Source of the DNA: Paenibacillus terricola
GTDB lineage: Bacteria > Bacillota > Bacilli > Paenibacillales > Paenibacillaceae
Direction: 5' to 3'
Assembly: GCF_014779765.1 (NCBI RefSeq)
Contig: NZ_JACXZA010000009.1
Location: 1-64,000, forward strand
Length of the DNA: 64,000 nt
The notes beneath the pieces were generated by a model, which saw nothing but the letters and a program-made list of their open reading frames with translations, had not been told where the DNA came from and did no database searches. Below are positions 16,902 to 26,370 of this stretch, piece after piece. Every line of letters starts with the position of its first letter. The first letter of the stretch is position 1. Both the position numbers and the translations under genes were made by a program.

Positions 16902-18580
16902 TATCTATTCAAGCAATCGAGCGCTGCCGCAACGTATACGGCCGGCGAATTCCAATAGATCGTATTCTCATTCGTGGAGTAACTGTCCTCATGGTCAATA
17001 TAGCAGGCCATAGGCGCACGTCCGATCAGCAGCGCCGCTGCCGCCGTATCGTTCAACCCAAGATTGGGCCCGCCTGCAACGATGCCCGGAACGGGCTGCG
17101 GCACGCTATCTGCGATCGATGGACGATGATGCGGATGCATGACAGAGTTATAACCATAACCTGTGATGTAACAAATACCTAGCACATTACAACCGAGCAA
17201 GTAATGCCACTGCTGCGCCGCTGCCTCTAGATATTGCTGCCGAATATCGCTGTCCTTCATTAACTCTGCAGCAATAAGCAGATGCATGCCATTGTTCATC
17301 ACGATCATGTTGCTGCCCCATTTGTACTGATCTTGGATTAGCGATACACCAAAGCCGTTGCGCTTAGACAGATCGAGCAGTTCATCCGCCCTCATGATCC
17401 ATTGCTCCGTTAACCTCTCCCGCAGCTCCATGGCAGTACGGTCCCCAGCATCTCGAAGCGCATACAGCAGCGCAATGGTTCCATACCCGCCGACATCCCT
17501 CCAACCTAACTCGCACAGCGGAAAACCGCCTGATTGAACCAACTTCTCCGCTTTAATCAGATAGGTCCGATCTCCAGTCAATCGATACAGCTCAGCCGCT
17601 GCCCAATAATGCTCGTCGATAACGTTTTGATCCCCGTACTCGCCCGTCTTCACGTCGCGCGGGTTGCGGAACGATACCCGCTCGAAGCTTTCTGTGTTCT
17701 CCATCCACTGCCACGCACGCTCGGCAGCTTCCCGACAGTCGGCTGCAAACGGTTCATCGAATGGAGCGAACACGCGCGCTGCCATCGCCATCGATGCAGC
17801 GAAGGTGCCGGCAGCTGTGAACGACACAGGCGAGAAGACAAGCGCTGCTGCATCATCCTCCGGCATCACATGAAGGCCAGGGAATTCATATGTCGTTATC
17901 TTGTGATAGACGGCTCCATCCTCACGTTGAAGCAGCAGCATCCATTCGAGCTCATACCGGGTTTCATTCAGAATATCCGGAACACCGTTGCCGCTCTCAG
18001 GTATGTTCACCGACTCTTGGAACGCTGCCGGATACGCTTCATATGCAAGCATAAGATCTGCGACTGCCTTAGCAGCAGCAACAATGTACTTCCCATAGTC
18101 GCCGGCATCATGCCATCCGCCCGCCGTCCTCCGCCGGATGGATGGATCATCGCCATGGATAATGCCATGATCAAGATGACAAGCTGCATGCTTCCAAGGT
18201 CCCGCATATCGTTCCTCGAGCTCCATGCCGCAGCGCTGGAAATAGAAATTTCGGAGAAGGGCAAGTTTGACCGCTTGATATGGACGCTCCGCTATAGCGA
18301 AGATAGGTGATTCCACACCATTCTTCATACGAATCCGGTATCTCCCCGGCGTATCGAGACCGTCCAATCGGCCCAGACTTACGCGAACGCCAGCCGCCTC
18401 ATCTTCGGATGCAGGTGACGTTGTACCGACTAATACACATTCATTCGTATCGGCATCAATCACTTCGAAGTTGCCTGACACGACTTGCGATGAAAACGCT
18501 TTCGATAATCCAGTCGAAAATCCAATCTGATTGACACGAATTGCCGCATCATTCCACTGCTCACGTCGCACATCAGCCAT
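16901..18580 (-). CDS. Glycoside hydrolase family 9 enzyme, cytoplasmic
   Basis: 559 residues: an N-terminal Ig-like (CelD_N) domain (residues 1-95) and a GH9 (alpha/alpha)6 catalytic domain. Catalytic aspartates are in GGWHDAGDYGKY (about 153-164) and the acid Glu538 in STNENTIYWNS; the substrate-binding His cluster is MHPHHRP. There is no signal peptide, so it probably acts inside the cell on imported oligosaccharides, as exo-acting GH9 glucosidases or glucosaminidases do, rather than on cellulose. A good ribosome binding site (TTTAGGAGGG) precedes the ATG. A cre-like site lies inside the first 30 codons. Confidence 0.9.
   Translation of the reverse strand: MADVRREQWNDAAIRVNQIGFSTGLSKAFSSQVVSGNFEVIDADTNECVLVGTTSPASEDEAAGVRVSLGRLDGLDTPGRYRIRMKNGVESPIFAIAERPYQAVKLALLRNFYFQRCGMELEERYAGPWKHAACHLDHGIIHGDDPSIRRRTAGGWHDAGDYGKYIVAAAKAVADLMLAYEAYPAAFQESVNIPESGNGVPDILNETRYELEWMLLLQREDGAVYHKITTYEFPGLHVMPEDDAAALVFSPVSFTAAGTFAASMAMAARVFAPFDEPFAADCREAAERAWQWMENTESFERVSFRNPRDVKTGEYGDQNVIDEHYWAAAELYRLTGDRTYLIKAEKLVQSGGFPLCELGWRDVGGYGTIALLYALRDAGDRTAMELRERLTEQWIMRADELLDLSKRNGFGVSLIQDQYKWGSNMIVMNNGMHLLIAAELMKDSDIRQQYLEAAAQQWHYLLGCNVLGICYITGYGYNSVMHPHHRPSIADSVPQPVPGIVAGGPNLGLNDTAAAALLIGRAPMACYIDHEDSYSTNENTIYWNSPAVYVAAALDCLNR
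18490..18505. promoter_or_regulatory. Possible cre (CcpA) site within the GH9 gene
   Basis: The sequence ATGAAAACGCTTTCGA agrees with the catabolite-response element (TGAAANCGNTTNCA) at all but the last conserved position. It lies about 75-90 nt inside the GH9 coding region, where roadblock-type cre sites are found in Bacillus carbohydrate genes. Chance occurrence cannot be excluded. Confidence 0.4.
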
Positions 18581-18758
18581 TGCAAACTTCCCTCCTAAAT
18601 TTCCTATTATTCGTCTGCTCCTTGCCGCGGCTCATACTTCAATATAATAGAAAGCTTTGTACCACGGCTAGAAGCATATATGACGAATTGCACTTATTTA
18701 CCACGATTATACATGATCAACTCGTGAATGGGGTTAATAATTATTAAAACTTTTCCCA

Positions 18759-19427
18759 TTACAAAGGCAGCAGCGGAAGAGTCGTTACGTTATCGAGTGA
18801 AGCGACCATCGCTTCCCACGCCGCCGGCTTGTTCGGCAGTACGGCATAGTAACGGCGCAGGAATGCAGCCACTAGCGAAGCATCGATCGTATCGCGTCCG
18901 TCATATGGCAAGAAGCCAAGGTCGAGACCTTCTACGGCCTCGCCGTCATTTTGCCAAGAAGGGTGTACGTAGGTTAGATTAATTCGCTTGTAGCCCATAT
19001 GGGACAACACTTCACGGCGCACGTACGGGTTCATTACCATCAGACCGCCGAAGTCATGGTCGCCTGCCCGGTATGGGTCATAAATCTCAGCGAACATGCC
19101 ATCGAGCTTGTTGCCTGCCTCATGCGCCAATGCATCAAGATCGCGTTGACGCGACTGCCACAGGAACGGACCTATGCCAAGTCCCGGACGGCCAACGATG
19201 GTGAAATCCGTCATCGCTGCGTTGAAATCCTCGTAATAGCGGTATTCCGTCGTGCCGACGACTTCGCCTTCATGTACAGCAACGAATACACGGATGCCCG
19301 GATCCTCCAGCGGCTCTTTCCACAGATCGAACGCGAGCACCTCTTCCGGTGGGAAAACGCGGCCCATCAGCGCATGCATTTGGGCGAATAATGGATCATT
19401 AATACAAGTAATGCGTTTGTATTCCAT
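18759..19427 (-). CDS. GNAT-fold-like protein next to nitrilase
   Basis: About 222 residues. The central part has GNAT-like segments (VFVAVHEGEVVGTTEYRY, then the RPGLGIGPFLWQ region in place of the usual acyl-CoA pyrophosphate loop), and the C-terminal half is unfamiliar. The start is uncertain: ATG at 19427 follows AGAGGAG at a long spacing, while an ATG nine codons upstream overlaps the previous stop (TAATG) but lacks a ribosome binding site. It is the third gene of a nitrilase-GNAT-GNAT operon. Acetyltransferase activity is only a guess. Confidence 0.6.
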   Translation of the reverse strand: MEYKRITCINDPLFAQMHALMGRVFPPEEVLAFDLWKEPLEDPGIRVFVAVHEGEVVGTTEYRYYEDFNAAMTDFTIVGRPGLGIGPFLWQSRQRDLDALAHEAGNKLDGMFAEIYDPYRAGDHDFGGLMVMNPYVRREVLSHMGYKRINLTYVHPSWQNDGEAVEGLDLGFLPYDGRDTIDASLVAAFLRRYYAVLPNKPAAWEAMVASLDNVTTLPLLPL

Positions 19428-19450
19428 GAATAACGTCAGCTCCTCTAGCA

Positions 19451-20128
19451 TTATTCGTTCAAGAACGGATTGCGCCACTCCATCAACGCTGCGCAGTTGC
19501 CCGACTCTTCATCGTCCAGATAGTCATGTGCGACACCAATTGGCGTTCGACCTACACGCAGCATGAATGAAATAACAGGATCGTTCTGCTCGCCTCGAAT
19601 AACCGCATCCAGATATTGTTCAGGCGTCATCGAATCTGCAACGCGATGATAGCCCGACAGCCGTCCGCCTCCGAGCAGACGCTTCAGCCGGCGATGCACA
19701 ACGACATCATACATCGAGAACATCAACCACTGTCCCAAGCGCAGCTTGCGGTACTCCGGTCTGACGCACAGATCGACGACGTAGAGCGTATCGCCCGAAG
19801 GATTATGATTGCGTATGTATCCGCCGTCCGTCATCTGCTCCCAGCTATGCGTACTGTCACTCGGGTCCTGTTCATCTATCTTCACAATCAGTCCGGTCAT
19901 CGAGCCCGCCAGCCTGCCAGCTACTTCAATGCACAAGGCTCCGTCAGCAAAATATCGCACGTGGTTCGTCAATTGCTCCTTGTTCCACCACAGCTCAGGC
20001 GGGTATGGCGGCGGAAAGCACTCCGACTGGATTTCGATGAGCGCATCGAAATCCGTCTCTGTGTAACTTCGCACGATGGCAGGTACAGGCCTGCCGTCGT
20101 TCATCACAAACAGCTGCTTGCGGTACAT
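19451..20128 (-). CDS. GNAT-family N-acetyltransferase
   Basis: 225 residues with a GNAT domain: VRSYTETDFDALIEIQSECFP at the start, the beta4 strand LYVVDLCVRPEYRKLRLGQWL containing the acyl-CoA-binding loop, and a long C-terminal part. It is 6 nt downstream of a nitrilase-family gene. In Bacillus YhcX and relatives the same two domains are fused (GNAT first, nitrilase second), so these products probably act together. The acceptor substrate is unknown. Confidence 0.82.
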   Translation of the reverse strand: MYRKQLFVMNDGRPVPAIVRSYTETDFDALIEIQSECFPPPYPPELWWNKEQLTNHVRYFADGALCIEVAGRLAGSMTGLIVKIDEQDPSDSTHSWEQMTDGGYIRNHNPSGDTLYVVDLCVRPEYRKLRLGQWLMFSMYDVVVHRRLKRLLGGGRLSGYHRVADSMTPEQYLDAVIRGEQNDPVISFMLRVGRTPIGVAHDYLDDEESGNCAALMEWRNPFLNE

Positions 20129-20134
20129 CGCGTT

Positions 20135-20992
20135 TCACTTCCAATCGGTATAAAGATCGGTGCGGCGGTCCCGCCACGTCATCACCGAGCCGCGCTCGCG
20201 AACCTCGTACAGCAGCGACAGATCAAGATCGGCTGTGACGATCATATCGTTATTGATCTCGCCTTCTACCATGATGCCGCGCGGCGGGAACGGAATGTCA
20301 TTCGGCGCCAGCACTGCCGCTTGCCCATAGTTGAGCCGCATGAAATCGACCGTTGGCAGCGAACCAACCGTACCCGTCGTCACCACATAGATCTGGTTCT
20401 CGATCGTCCGCGCATGTGCGCAATACCGTACCCGATAGAAACCTTGGCGATCATCCGTGCAGGATGGGCAGAAAATAACGTCTGCGCCAAGCGCCCGCAC
20501 CATGCGAACGATCTCCGGAAACTCAATATCGTAGCAGGTCAACATCGCGATCCGCGCTTTGGGCGTATCGAATACCGTTACCCCATCGCCAGCCTTCATG
20601 TTCCACTCGGTCACTTCGGTCGGCGTAATATGCAGCTTCGGCTGCACGCTGACCGTACCGTCCGGCGCGAACAAATGCGCTGCGTTCAACAGGTTGTCGC
20701 CGCTCCGAACGACATGCGTTCCGCCAATAATGTACATGTTGTAACGGGCAGCCAGCTCTTTGAACAGCTCAATGTATGCATCCGTAAAGTCCGGCAGCTC
20801 CTCGATGCCACGCGCCTTGCCATCCGCTCCCGGAATGGACATGAGCTGCGTCGTCATAAACTCAGGAAATAGCACATACTCCGAACCGAACTCATCCGCT
20901 GTCCGAATATAATGTTCAACCTGCGCAGCGAACGCTTCGAACGAGTCAATCGAATGCAGGTGATATTGTACCGCAGACACTCTTAGCTTCAT
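20135..20992 (-). CDS. Carbon-nitrogen hydrolase (nitrilase superfamily)
   Basis: 285 residues spanning the whole CN-hydrolase fold. The catalytic triad is visible: Glu44 in LFPEFM, Lys near residue 119 in QPKLH, and Cys near 153 in MLTCYDIEFPE. It probably hydrolyses an amide or cleaves an N-acyl group. It resembles the hydrolase half of the GNAT-nitrilase fusion YhcX, but here the two halves are separate genes in the opposite order. First gene of a three-gene operon, cytosolic. Confidence 0.88.
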   Translation of the reverse strand: MKLRVSAVQYHLHSIDSFEAFAAQVEHYIRTADEFGSEYVLFPEFMTTQLMSIPGADGKARGIEELPDFTDAYIELFKELAARYNMYIIGGTHVVRSGDNLLNAAHLFAPDGTVSVQPKLHITPTEVTEWNMKAGDGVTVFDTPKARIAMLTCYDIEFPEIVRMVRALGADVIFCPSCTDDRQGFYRVRYCAHARTIENQIYVVTTGTVGSLPTVDFMRLNYGQAAVLAPNDIPFPPRGIMVEGEINNDMIVTADLDLSLLYEVRERGSVMTWRDRRTDLYTDWK

Positions 20993-21118
20993 CCTCTACC
21001 TCCGCTTAAATCAATGAATTGCTTCTATTGTGCAGGAAAAATGCGCATCCAACAAGCATCGTTTCCTCAATAATGAGATTATTGCGATTGCGGCGATTGA
21101 ACGCCGCTAGTACTAATG

Positions 21119-22606
21119 TTAATGCTGATGTGGACCGTATTGTTCGATCAGCCGTTTCTTCTGCTCCCATACCGCATCGCTTAAGACGACCGGGAACGAC
21201 TGCGGGTTCACTTTGCGCAGCACTTCGGGCGGGAACAACTCAAGCTGACGGCGATGCTCTGCCCGAATGACAGAGAGGGTTGGCAGTTCTGCCTTCAGTT
21301 CCCCGCCAATAATGATCGGCTGAAGCAGCGGTACGGCTTCGTAGTCAGTCATAAACCGCTGGCGATACGTCTGCATCGGATCGAACAGCTTGATCCGTTC
21401 GCCGCGCTTCACGTCATTTTCCCATCCGAACGCCATATAATCAGCTTCAGCACGGCCTGTTCGGCGGTTGACTAAACGGTATACGTCTTTGCGGCCTGGC
21501 GTGGATACCTTCTCCGGATTGCCGGACAGCTTGATTACAGGAACAAGCTCCTCGCCCTGCACCGCTTCGCGCGCGACCAGCTTGTACACGCCTCCGAGCG
21601 CCGGTTGATCCGCAGCCGTAATGAGCTGCGTACCAACGCCCCACGTATCAATACGGGCGCCCTGCAGCTTCAGCTCCGCAATAATCGATTCATCGAGATC
21701 ATTCGATGCGACGATGCGTACACCGCCGAAACCCGCATCGTCCAACTGGCGACGCGCTTCCTTGGACAAGTACGCGAGGTCCCCGCTGTCGAGCCGAATC
21801 GCACTCATCCGTTTGCCCATTGCTGCCAGCTTGTGCGCGGTTGAGATCGCATGAGGCACGCCGCTTAGAAGCGTATCGTACGTATCGACTAGCAGCGTCA
21901 CGTCATCAGGCAAAGCCTCCGCATAGCGGTCGAACGCCTCTTGCTCGGATTCATGCGCCTGCACCCAAGCATGCGCATGCGTCCCTTTGGCCGGAATGCC
22001 GAACAGCATCGCCGCCCGCATATTGGATGTCGCGTCGAAGCCTGCGATAAAGGAAGCACGAGCCCCCCACACAGCCGCCTCTGCCTCTTGCGCCCGTCGC
22101 GTCCCGAACTCCAGCAGAATATCACGTTCTGCCGCACGACGTATGCGTGCCGCCTTCGTTGCGATAAGCGTCTGATAGTTCATGAAATTGAGCAGTGCCG
22201 TCTCCACCAGCTGCGCCTCAAACACGCGCGCCTCCACCCGAACAAGCGGCTCATTCGGGAAGATCAACGTCCCTTCGGACACCGCATAGATATCGCCTGT
22301 GAAGCGGAACTTCCGCAGTTCTTCAATAAACCCTTCTTCGTACCGCTCTTCTTGTTCACGCAGGAAAGCCAGCTCATGCTCATGGAACTTCAACGTACGG
22401 ACATAATCAACAATCCGCTCCAACCCCGCGAACACGGCGTAGCCGTTGCCGAACGGCAGCTTACGGAAGTACGCCTCGAAGACCGCCTTCCGATTATGGG
22501 TGCCGTTCTTCCAGTGCGCATACATCATATTAATCTGATATTTATCGGTATGAAGCGCCAGATGCCCGTACTCCAGGCCGCTTGCTCCTTCAAAATGGAT
22601 CGTCAT
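21119..22606 (-). CDS. pncB: Nicotinate phosphoribosyltransferase
   Basis: About 495 residues. It converts nicotinate and PRPP to nicotinate mononucleotide in NAD salvage. Family landmarks: LHTDKYQINMMYAHWKNGTHN at the N-terminus, LLEFGTRRAQ, the phosphorylatable His region GIPAKGTHAHAWV, and AIRLDSGDLAYLSKEAR. The ATG at 22606 follows AAGGACG; the frame runs 28 codons further upstream but that extension (RTAMSLTVMPAIR) does not look like PncB. Single gene; no NAD-related regulator seen nearby. Confidence 0.93.
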   Translation of the reverse strand: MTIHFEGASGLEYGHLALHTDKYQINMMYAHWKNGTHNRKAVFEAYFRKLPFGNGYAVFAGLERIVDYVRTLKFHEHELAFLREQEERYEEGFIEELRKFRFTGDIYAVSEGTLIFPNEPLVRVEARVFEAQLVETALLNFMNYQTLIATKAARIRRAAERDILLEFGTRRAQEAEAAVWGARASFIAGFDATSNMRAAMLFGIPAKGTHAHAWVQAHESEQEAFDRYAEALPDDVTLLVDTYDTLLSGVPHAISTAHKLAAMGKRMSAIRLDSGDLAYLSKEARRQLDDAGFGGVRIVASNDLDESIIAELKLQGARIDTWGVGTQLITAADQPALGGVYKLVAREAVQGEELVPVIKLSGNPEKVSTPGRKDVYRLVNRRTGRAEADYMAFGWENDVKRGERIKLFDPMQTYRQRFMTDYEAVPLLQPIIIGGELKAELPTLSVIRAEHRRQLELFPPEVLRKVNPQSFPVVLSDAVWEQKKRLIEQYGPHQH

Positions 22607-22744
22607 CGCCCATCGTCCTTCACTTGTCGTTATGCCGTGCTGTACAATCCGAATTGCTGGCATTACCGTTAGCGACATTGCTGTCCTCAACAGTAAGGTA
22701 CTCCCTTTTCGGTTCCTTCATTCTAGATGGAAAGGACGGTGACC

Positions 22745-24925
22745 TTAGTCCTTGTTCTGTCCTTCAAGCGCCGCCTTCAGCGCATCAGCCAGTCCGCCGG
22801 ACAACGTCACCTTATCGCTAAACTGCTCAACAAGCCGCTTCTGCTGGTGCTTGTTCACTCGGCCGCCGCCACCCTCTTTGTCCTCCAGCATCTCGATAAC
22901 GTTGCAGCGGCGGCATTGCGCGTACTTGCCGGCTTTGCCCGTATGGATCTCCATCTTCTTGCGGCATTGCGGGCAGCGCTTGTTGGACAACGAGGGTTCC
23001 GCCGCGCGGCGGTAGCCGCATTCCCGATCCTGGCACACAAGCGTCTTGCCGCGTTTGCCATTCACTTCAATCATCGGCTTCCCGCAATCCGGACAACGTG
23101 CATGCGACAGATTGTGCGGCTTGTATTCCTTCGTTTCCTGCTTCACTTCCTGCACCCATGCCGCAGCCTTCTGGCGAATGCCCGCCATAAATTGCTTCGC
23201 ATTGCCCTGTCCTTTCGCAATCCGTTCCAGTTCGCGTTCCCACTCGGCAGTCAACTCAGGGCTGCGCAGCTCCTTGGACGCCAGCTCGATAAGCTGCTTG
23301 CCCTTGCCCGTCGGCACAAGGCGGCTGCCTTGACGATCGATCGTCTGCGAGGAAAGCAGCTTCTCAATAATGTCAGCACGCGTTGCAGGCGTACCGAGGC
23401 CGTACTTCTCCATCTTGGACAGCAGTCCTGCTTCGTTATAGCGTGCCGGCGGCTGCGTCTGTCCTTCGCGAAGCCGACTCTGCTTGAACGGCAGCGATTG
23501 ATTCGCGCTAAGCGGCGGAAGCAGCTGCCCGCCCCCGCTGCGGCTATCGCCAGCGCGTCCATCTTCTGCGCCATCGCCGCTGCCGTCATCTTCGCCATCC
23601 AAGTCAGCTGCCGAGACGCTGCCATAGGCTTCTTTCCATCCGGCATCTTTCAATACATTGCCGCGTGCATAGAAGCGATCCCCTCCGACACGGACGACAA
23701 CGCTCGTCTCATCATAACGGCAAGGAGGGCTGAACAACGCAAGATAACGACGAACGATCAGATCGTACAGCTTGCGCTCCTCCGGGCTAAGCGCCGACAG
23801 ATTTACATACTGCTCCGTCGGAATGATTGCATGGTGGTCGCTTACCTTGCTGTCATCCACAATGCGCTTCGTTACAGGAAGCGGACTGCGAAGCAGCTTA
23901 CGCGCCACGGTTGCATAAGGGCCAACCGCAATGGTCTCCATACGTCCTTTGAGCGTCGAGACCATATCGGAAGACAAATAACGCGAGTCCGTCCGCGGGT
24001 ACGTGACGAGCTTATGCTGCTCATACAACCGCTGCAGCACATTCGACGTCTGCTTAGCCGAGAAGCCCAGCCGCTTATTCGCATCCCGCTGCAGCTCGGT
24101 TAGATCATAAGCGAGCGGATGCGGTTCACTGCGCTCCGCCGTCTTCAGCCGATCAACAACCGCAGGCTTGCCGTTCGTCCTAGCTATAACCGCTTCCGCC
24201 TCTTCCCGTGTCCACAGCCGTCCATCATGTCCTTCCTCGCTGCGCCATGCCGCTTGGAAGCCGCCGAACTCGGCCGACACCGTCCAATAAGGCTTCGGCT
24301 GGAAGCCGTTGATCTCGCGCTCGCGGTCCATCAGCATTGCCAGCGTCGGCGTCTGTACCCGTCCTGCCGATAGCTGTGCATTGTACTTGCTCGTCAGCGC
24401 ACGCGTTACGTTCAAGCCGATCAGCCAATCGGCCTCTGCCCGGCATACCGCAGATGCGTACAGCCGGTCATAGTCGCGGCCAGGCTTCAGCGCTGCGAAT
24501 CCGTCTTTGATCGCCTTGTCCGTCTGCGACGAAATCCACAGCCGCTTAAACGGCTTGTTCCAGCGCGCAAGCTCCATAATCCATCGCGCGACCAACTCGC
24601 CTTCACGCCCCGCATCTGTCGCAATAATAAGCTCGGCGATATCTGCACGTTTGCACAGTCCTAGTACGGCTTTGAACTGTCCGGATGTCTCGCGCAGCGG
24701 CTTGAGGTTCATGCGCTCCGGCATGATCGGCAGATCATCCAGATTCCACGTCTTGTATTTCGTATCGTAATCCTCTGGCTCTGCAAGCCCGACCAGATGG
24801 CCGAGCGCCCAAGTAACCACATATTTGGGCCCTTCAATGTAGCTTTTATTTTTATTCGTACAGCCAAGTACACGCGCAATCTCCCGCGCTACGCTTGGCT
24901 TTTCTGCTAATACGAGCGATTTCAT
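22745..24925 (-). CDS. topB: DNA topoisomerase III
   Basis: About 726 residues, a type IA topoisomerase that relaxes and decatenates DNA by single-strand passage. The TOPRIM domain opens with LVLAEKPSVAREIARVLGC; acidic metal site in DAGREGELVARWI; active-site Tyr in VTYPRTDSRYL. After an acidic, Gly-rich insert (DLDGEDDGSGDGAEDG) come C-terminal zinc ribbons (CPDCGKPM, CQDRECGY, CPQCRKKM, CRRC). The start at 24925 is preceded by GGGGAGAGG; an earlier GTG lacks a site. TopB of Firmicutes, distinct from TopA. Confidence 0.95.
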   Translation of the reverse strand: MKSLVLAEKPSVAREIARVLGCTNKNKSYIEGPKYVVTWALGHLVGLAEPEDYDTKYKTWNLDDLPIMPERMNLKPLRETSGQFKAVLGLCKRADIAELIIATDAGREGELVARWIMELARWNKPFKRLWISSQTDKAIKDGFAALKPGRDYDRLYASAVCRAEADWLIGLNVTRALTSKYNAQLSAGRVQTPTLAMLMDREREINGFQPKPYWTVSAEFGGFQAAWRSEEGHDGRLWTREEAEAVIARTNGKPAVVDRLKTAERSEPHPLAYDLTELQRDANKRLGFSAKQTSNVLQRLYEQHKLVTYPRTDSRYLSSDMVSTLKGRMETIAVGPYATVARKLLRSPLPVTKRIVDDSKVSDHHAIIPTEQYVNLSALSPEERKLYDLIVRRYLALFSPPCRYDETSVVVRVGGDRFYARGNVLKDAGWKEAYGSVSAADLDGEDDGSGDGAEDGRAGDSRSGGGQLLPPLSANQSLPFKQSRLREGQTQPPARYNEAGLLSKMEKYGLGTPATRADIIEKLLSSQTIDRQGSRLVPTGKGKQLIELASKELRSPELTAEWERELERIAKGQGNAKQFMAGIRQKAAAWVQEVKQETKEYKPHNLSHARCPDCGKPMIEVNGKRGKTLVCQDRECGYRRAAEPSLSNKRCPQCRKKMEIHTGKAGKYAQCRRCNVIEMLEDKEGGGGRVNKHQQKRLVEQFSDKVTLSGGLADALKAALEGQNKD

Positions 24926-25107
24926 CCCTATGCCTCTCCCCTTAAACACGTAATACGAAATACGTAATTCATAATGCTCTCATTATCGGCCATTCCGCTT
25001 CGCAAAGTCAAAGAATCGTTACCATCATTTACTGGTTCACAGCCGCATCAGATCGCTGGTTTAATAGTTGTAAGGGCTTACATCCAAAAATGAAAATGAG
25101 GTGCATC

Positions 25108-25950
25108 ATGCGATTACGCTCAACTATGTCCACCCTCCTGCTTGGCGGGCTGCTGCTCGGCACGCTGTCAGCCCCTGCATCCACTTTCGCTGCTGCATAC
25201 ACGGTTCAACCAAGCGACTCCCTCTGGTCGATCGCAACTCGCTTCAATACGACCATCGCTGAGCTCAAAGCGACGAATGGCTTGCAATCCGATATGCTGC
25301 TCGACGGACAGCAGCTTCAAGTGCCATCCCCATCCTATCAGACCACCTACAGCGTGAAGGCTGGCGACACGATGTGGATGATCGCGAACCGGCTTGGCGT
25401 ACCGCTGAACAAGCTGCTCGCTGCCAATACGCAATTGGCTAACCCGAATAACATCTGGCCCGGCCTGACGATCAATGTTCCGAAGAAACCAACAGCCCAT
25501 CTTAATGGCGTTTTTCCTTTGAAAAAGGGTACATATTCTCCATTCAGCAACACGTTCGCGGATACGCGCACTTGGTCGGCCGACGGTTCCACCGTACGGT
25601 CCCATGAAGGCGTTGATATTATGGCGCCCGAAGGTACGCCGATTTATAACGCGATGAGCGGCACCGTCGTCCAAGCCGGATGGCTTGAACTCGGCGGCTG
25701 GCGGCTGACGATCCGCGTCGACGACAGCAAGGAATTTTACTACGCGCATATGTCCCGTTACGCTCCTGGCATTGTCAAAGGCAGCGTTGTGACGGCTGGT
25801 CAATTGATTGGTTATGCGGGCAGCACAGGTTATGGACCAGAAGGAACAAGCGGCATGTTCGATTCGCATCTGCATTTCGGCATTTATACACGAAGCCCTT
25901 ATACGGCGATTGATCCGTTCTTAAATCTGAAATGGTGGGAGCTGGGCTAA
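25108..25950 (+). CDS. LysM/M23-family cell-wall endopeptidase
   Basis: About 280 residues: signal peptide ending near ASTFAA, two LysM peptidoglycan-binding repeats (YTVQPSDSLWSIATRFNTTI and YSVKAGDTMWMIANRLGV, residues ~30-75 and ~80-130), then an M23 metallopeptidase domain with zinc ligands in SHEGVDIMAPEGTP and HLHFGIYTRS. It should cut peptide cross-links in the wall; the sporulation and growth-associated family members in Bacillus do so. The ATG at 25108 follows ATGAGGTG at correct spacing, better than the one six codons upstream. Confidence 0.92.
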   Translation: MRLRSTMSTLLLGGLLLGTLSAPASTFAAAYTVQPSDSLWSIATRFNTTIAELKATNGLQSDMLLDGQQLQVPSPSYQTTYSVKAGDTMWMIANRLGVPLNKLLAANTQLANPNNIWPGLTINVPKKPTAHLNGVFPLKKGTYSPFSNTFADTRTWSADGSTVRSHEGVDIMAPEGTPIYNAMSGTVVQAGWLELGGWRLTIRVDDSKEFYYAHMSRYAPGIVKGSVVTAGQLIGYAGSTGYGPEGTSGMFDSHLHFGIYTRSPYTAIDPFLNLKWWELG

Positions 25951-26004
25951 GCGGTTGTCGCAGGTCGATCGCCTTACAAATGCTAGAAAACTTGTGATTA
26001 CATG

Positions 26005-26033
26005 TTGCGTATTGCTTAAGGGTCTGCTATAAT
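26005..26033 (+). promoter_or_regulatory. Promoter of an ORF-less transcript
   Basis: Plus strand: TTGCGT (26005-26010), 17-bp spacer, TATAAT (26028-26033), giving a start near 26040. The same TTGCGT -35 is used by the serS promoter in this window. No coding gene follows in this direction before the hairpin at 26344. Confidence 0.8.
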
Positions 26034-26039
26034 AATAGT

Positions 26040-26370
26040 TATATGTCTATATTTAACCTCGCAGGATTCCTCTTAGAAGCTATTTTTCCTGGCAAATAAC
26101 TTCACGTTCTGCCCGTATCCGCCGCTCTGGCGAAGGTTGGTTGTTCACTCGCCATAACACCATTCGCTGATTCACACTGGCGCGGTCTTCGGAGCCGCAA
26201 GGACGAAAGAGAGGTAGGGCTTTCGTTGTTTTAGTTAAGCTTTGCTGTAGCATAGCGGAACTGGGCAAGACTACATGATTGACTAACGAACCGGGGAATC
26301 AACGCGCATCGTCAGCGCACCGGTTGAATATAGCAGCACAATAAACGGCACCCTTGAGGGGTGCCGTTGT
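26040..26370 (+). ncRNA. Putative stand-alone structured RNA (~330 nt)
   Basis: Between a near-consensus plus-strand promoter and a strong terminator-type hairpin there is no plausible reading frame in the transcript direction, but many hairpins: GGCGA/TCGCC around 26129-26153, GCGG/CCGC near 26181-26198, CGAAAG/CTTTCG near 26203-26225, AACCGG/CCGGTT enclosing GCGC/GCGC near 26289-26325. I compared it from memory with tmRNA, RNase P RNA, 6S, SRP RNA, T-boxes and common riboswitches and found no hallmark of any. It lies between a cell-wall endopeptidase gene and the convergent ssuA. It could also be a long 3' region of the endopeptidase transcript. Confidence 0.5.
26344..26370. terminator. Bidirectional hairpin terminator
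   Basis: Perfect 10-bp stem AACGGCACCC / GGGTGCCGTT with a short TTGAG loop. T-runs are short on both sides, so it probably ends both the plus-strand RNA and the minus-strand ssuA transcript with moderate efficiency. Confidence 0.72.

Noticed and set aside
26080-26268. 62-codon minus-strand frame in the ORF-less region
   Set aside because: No ribosome binding site, no recognisable domain, and antisense to the promoter-driven RNA.
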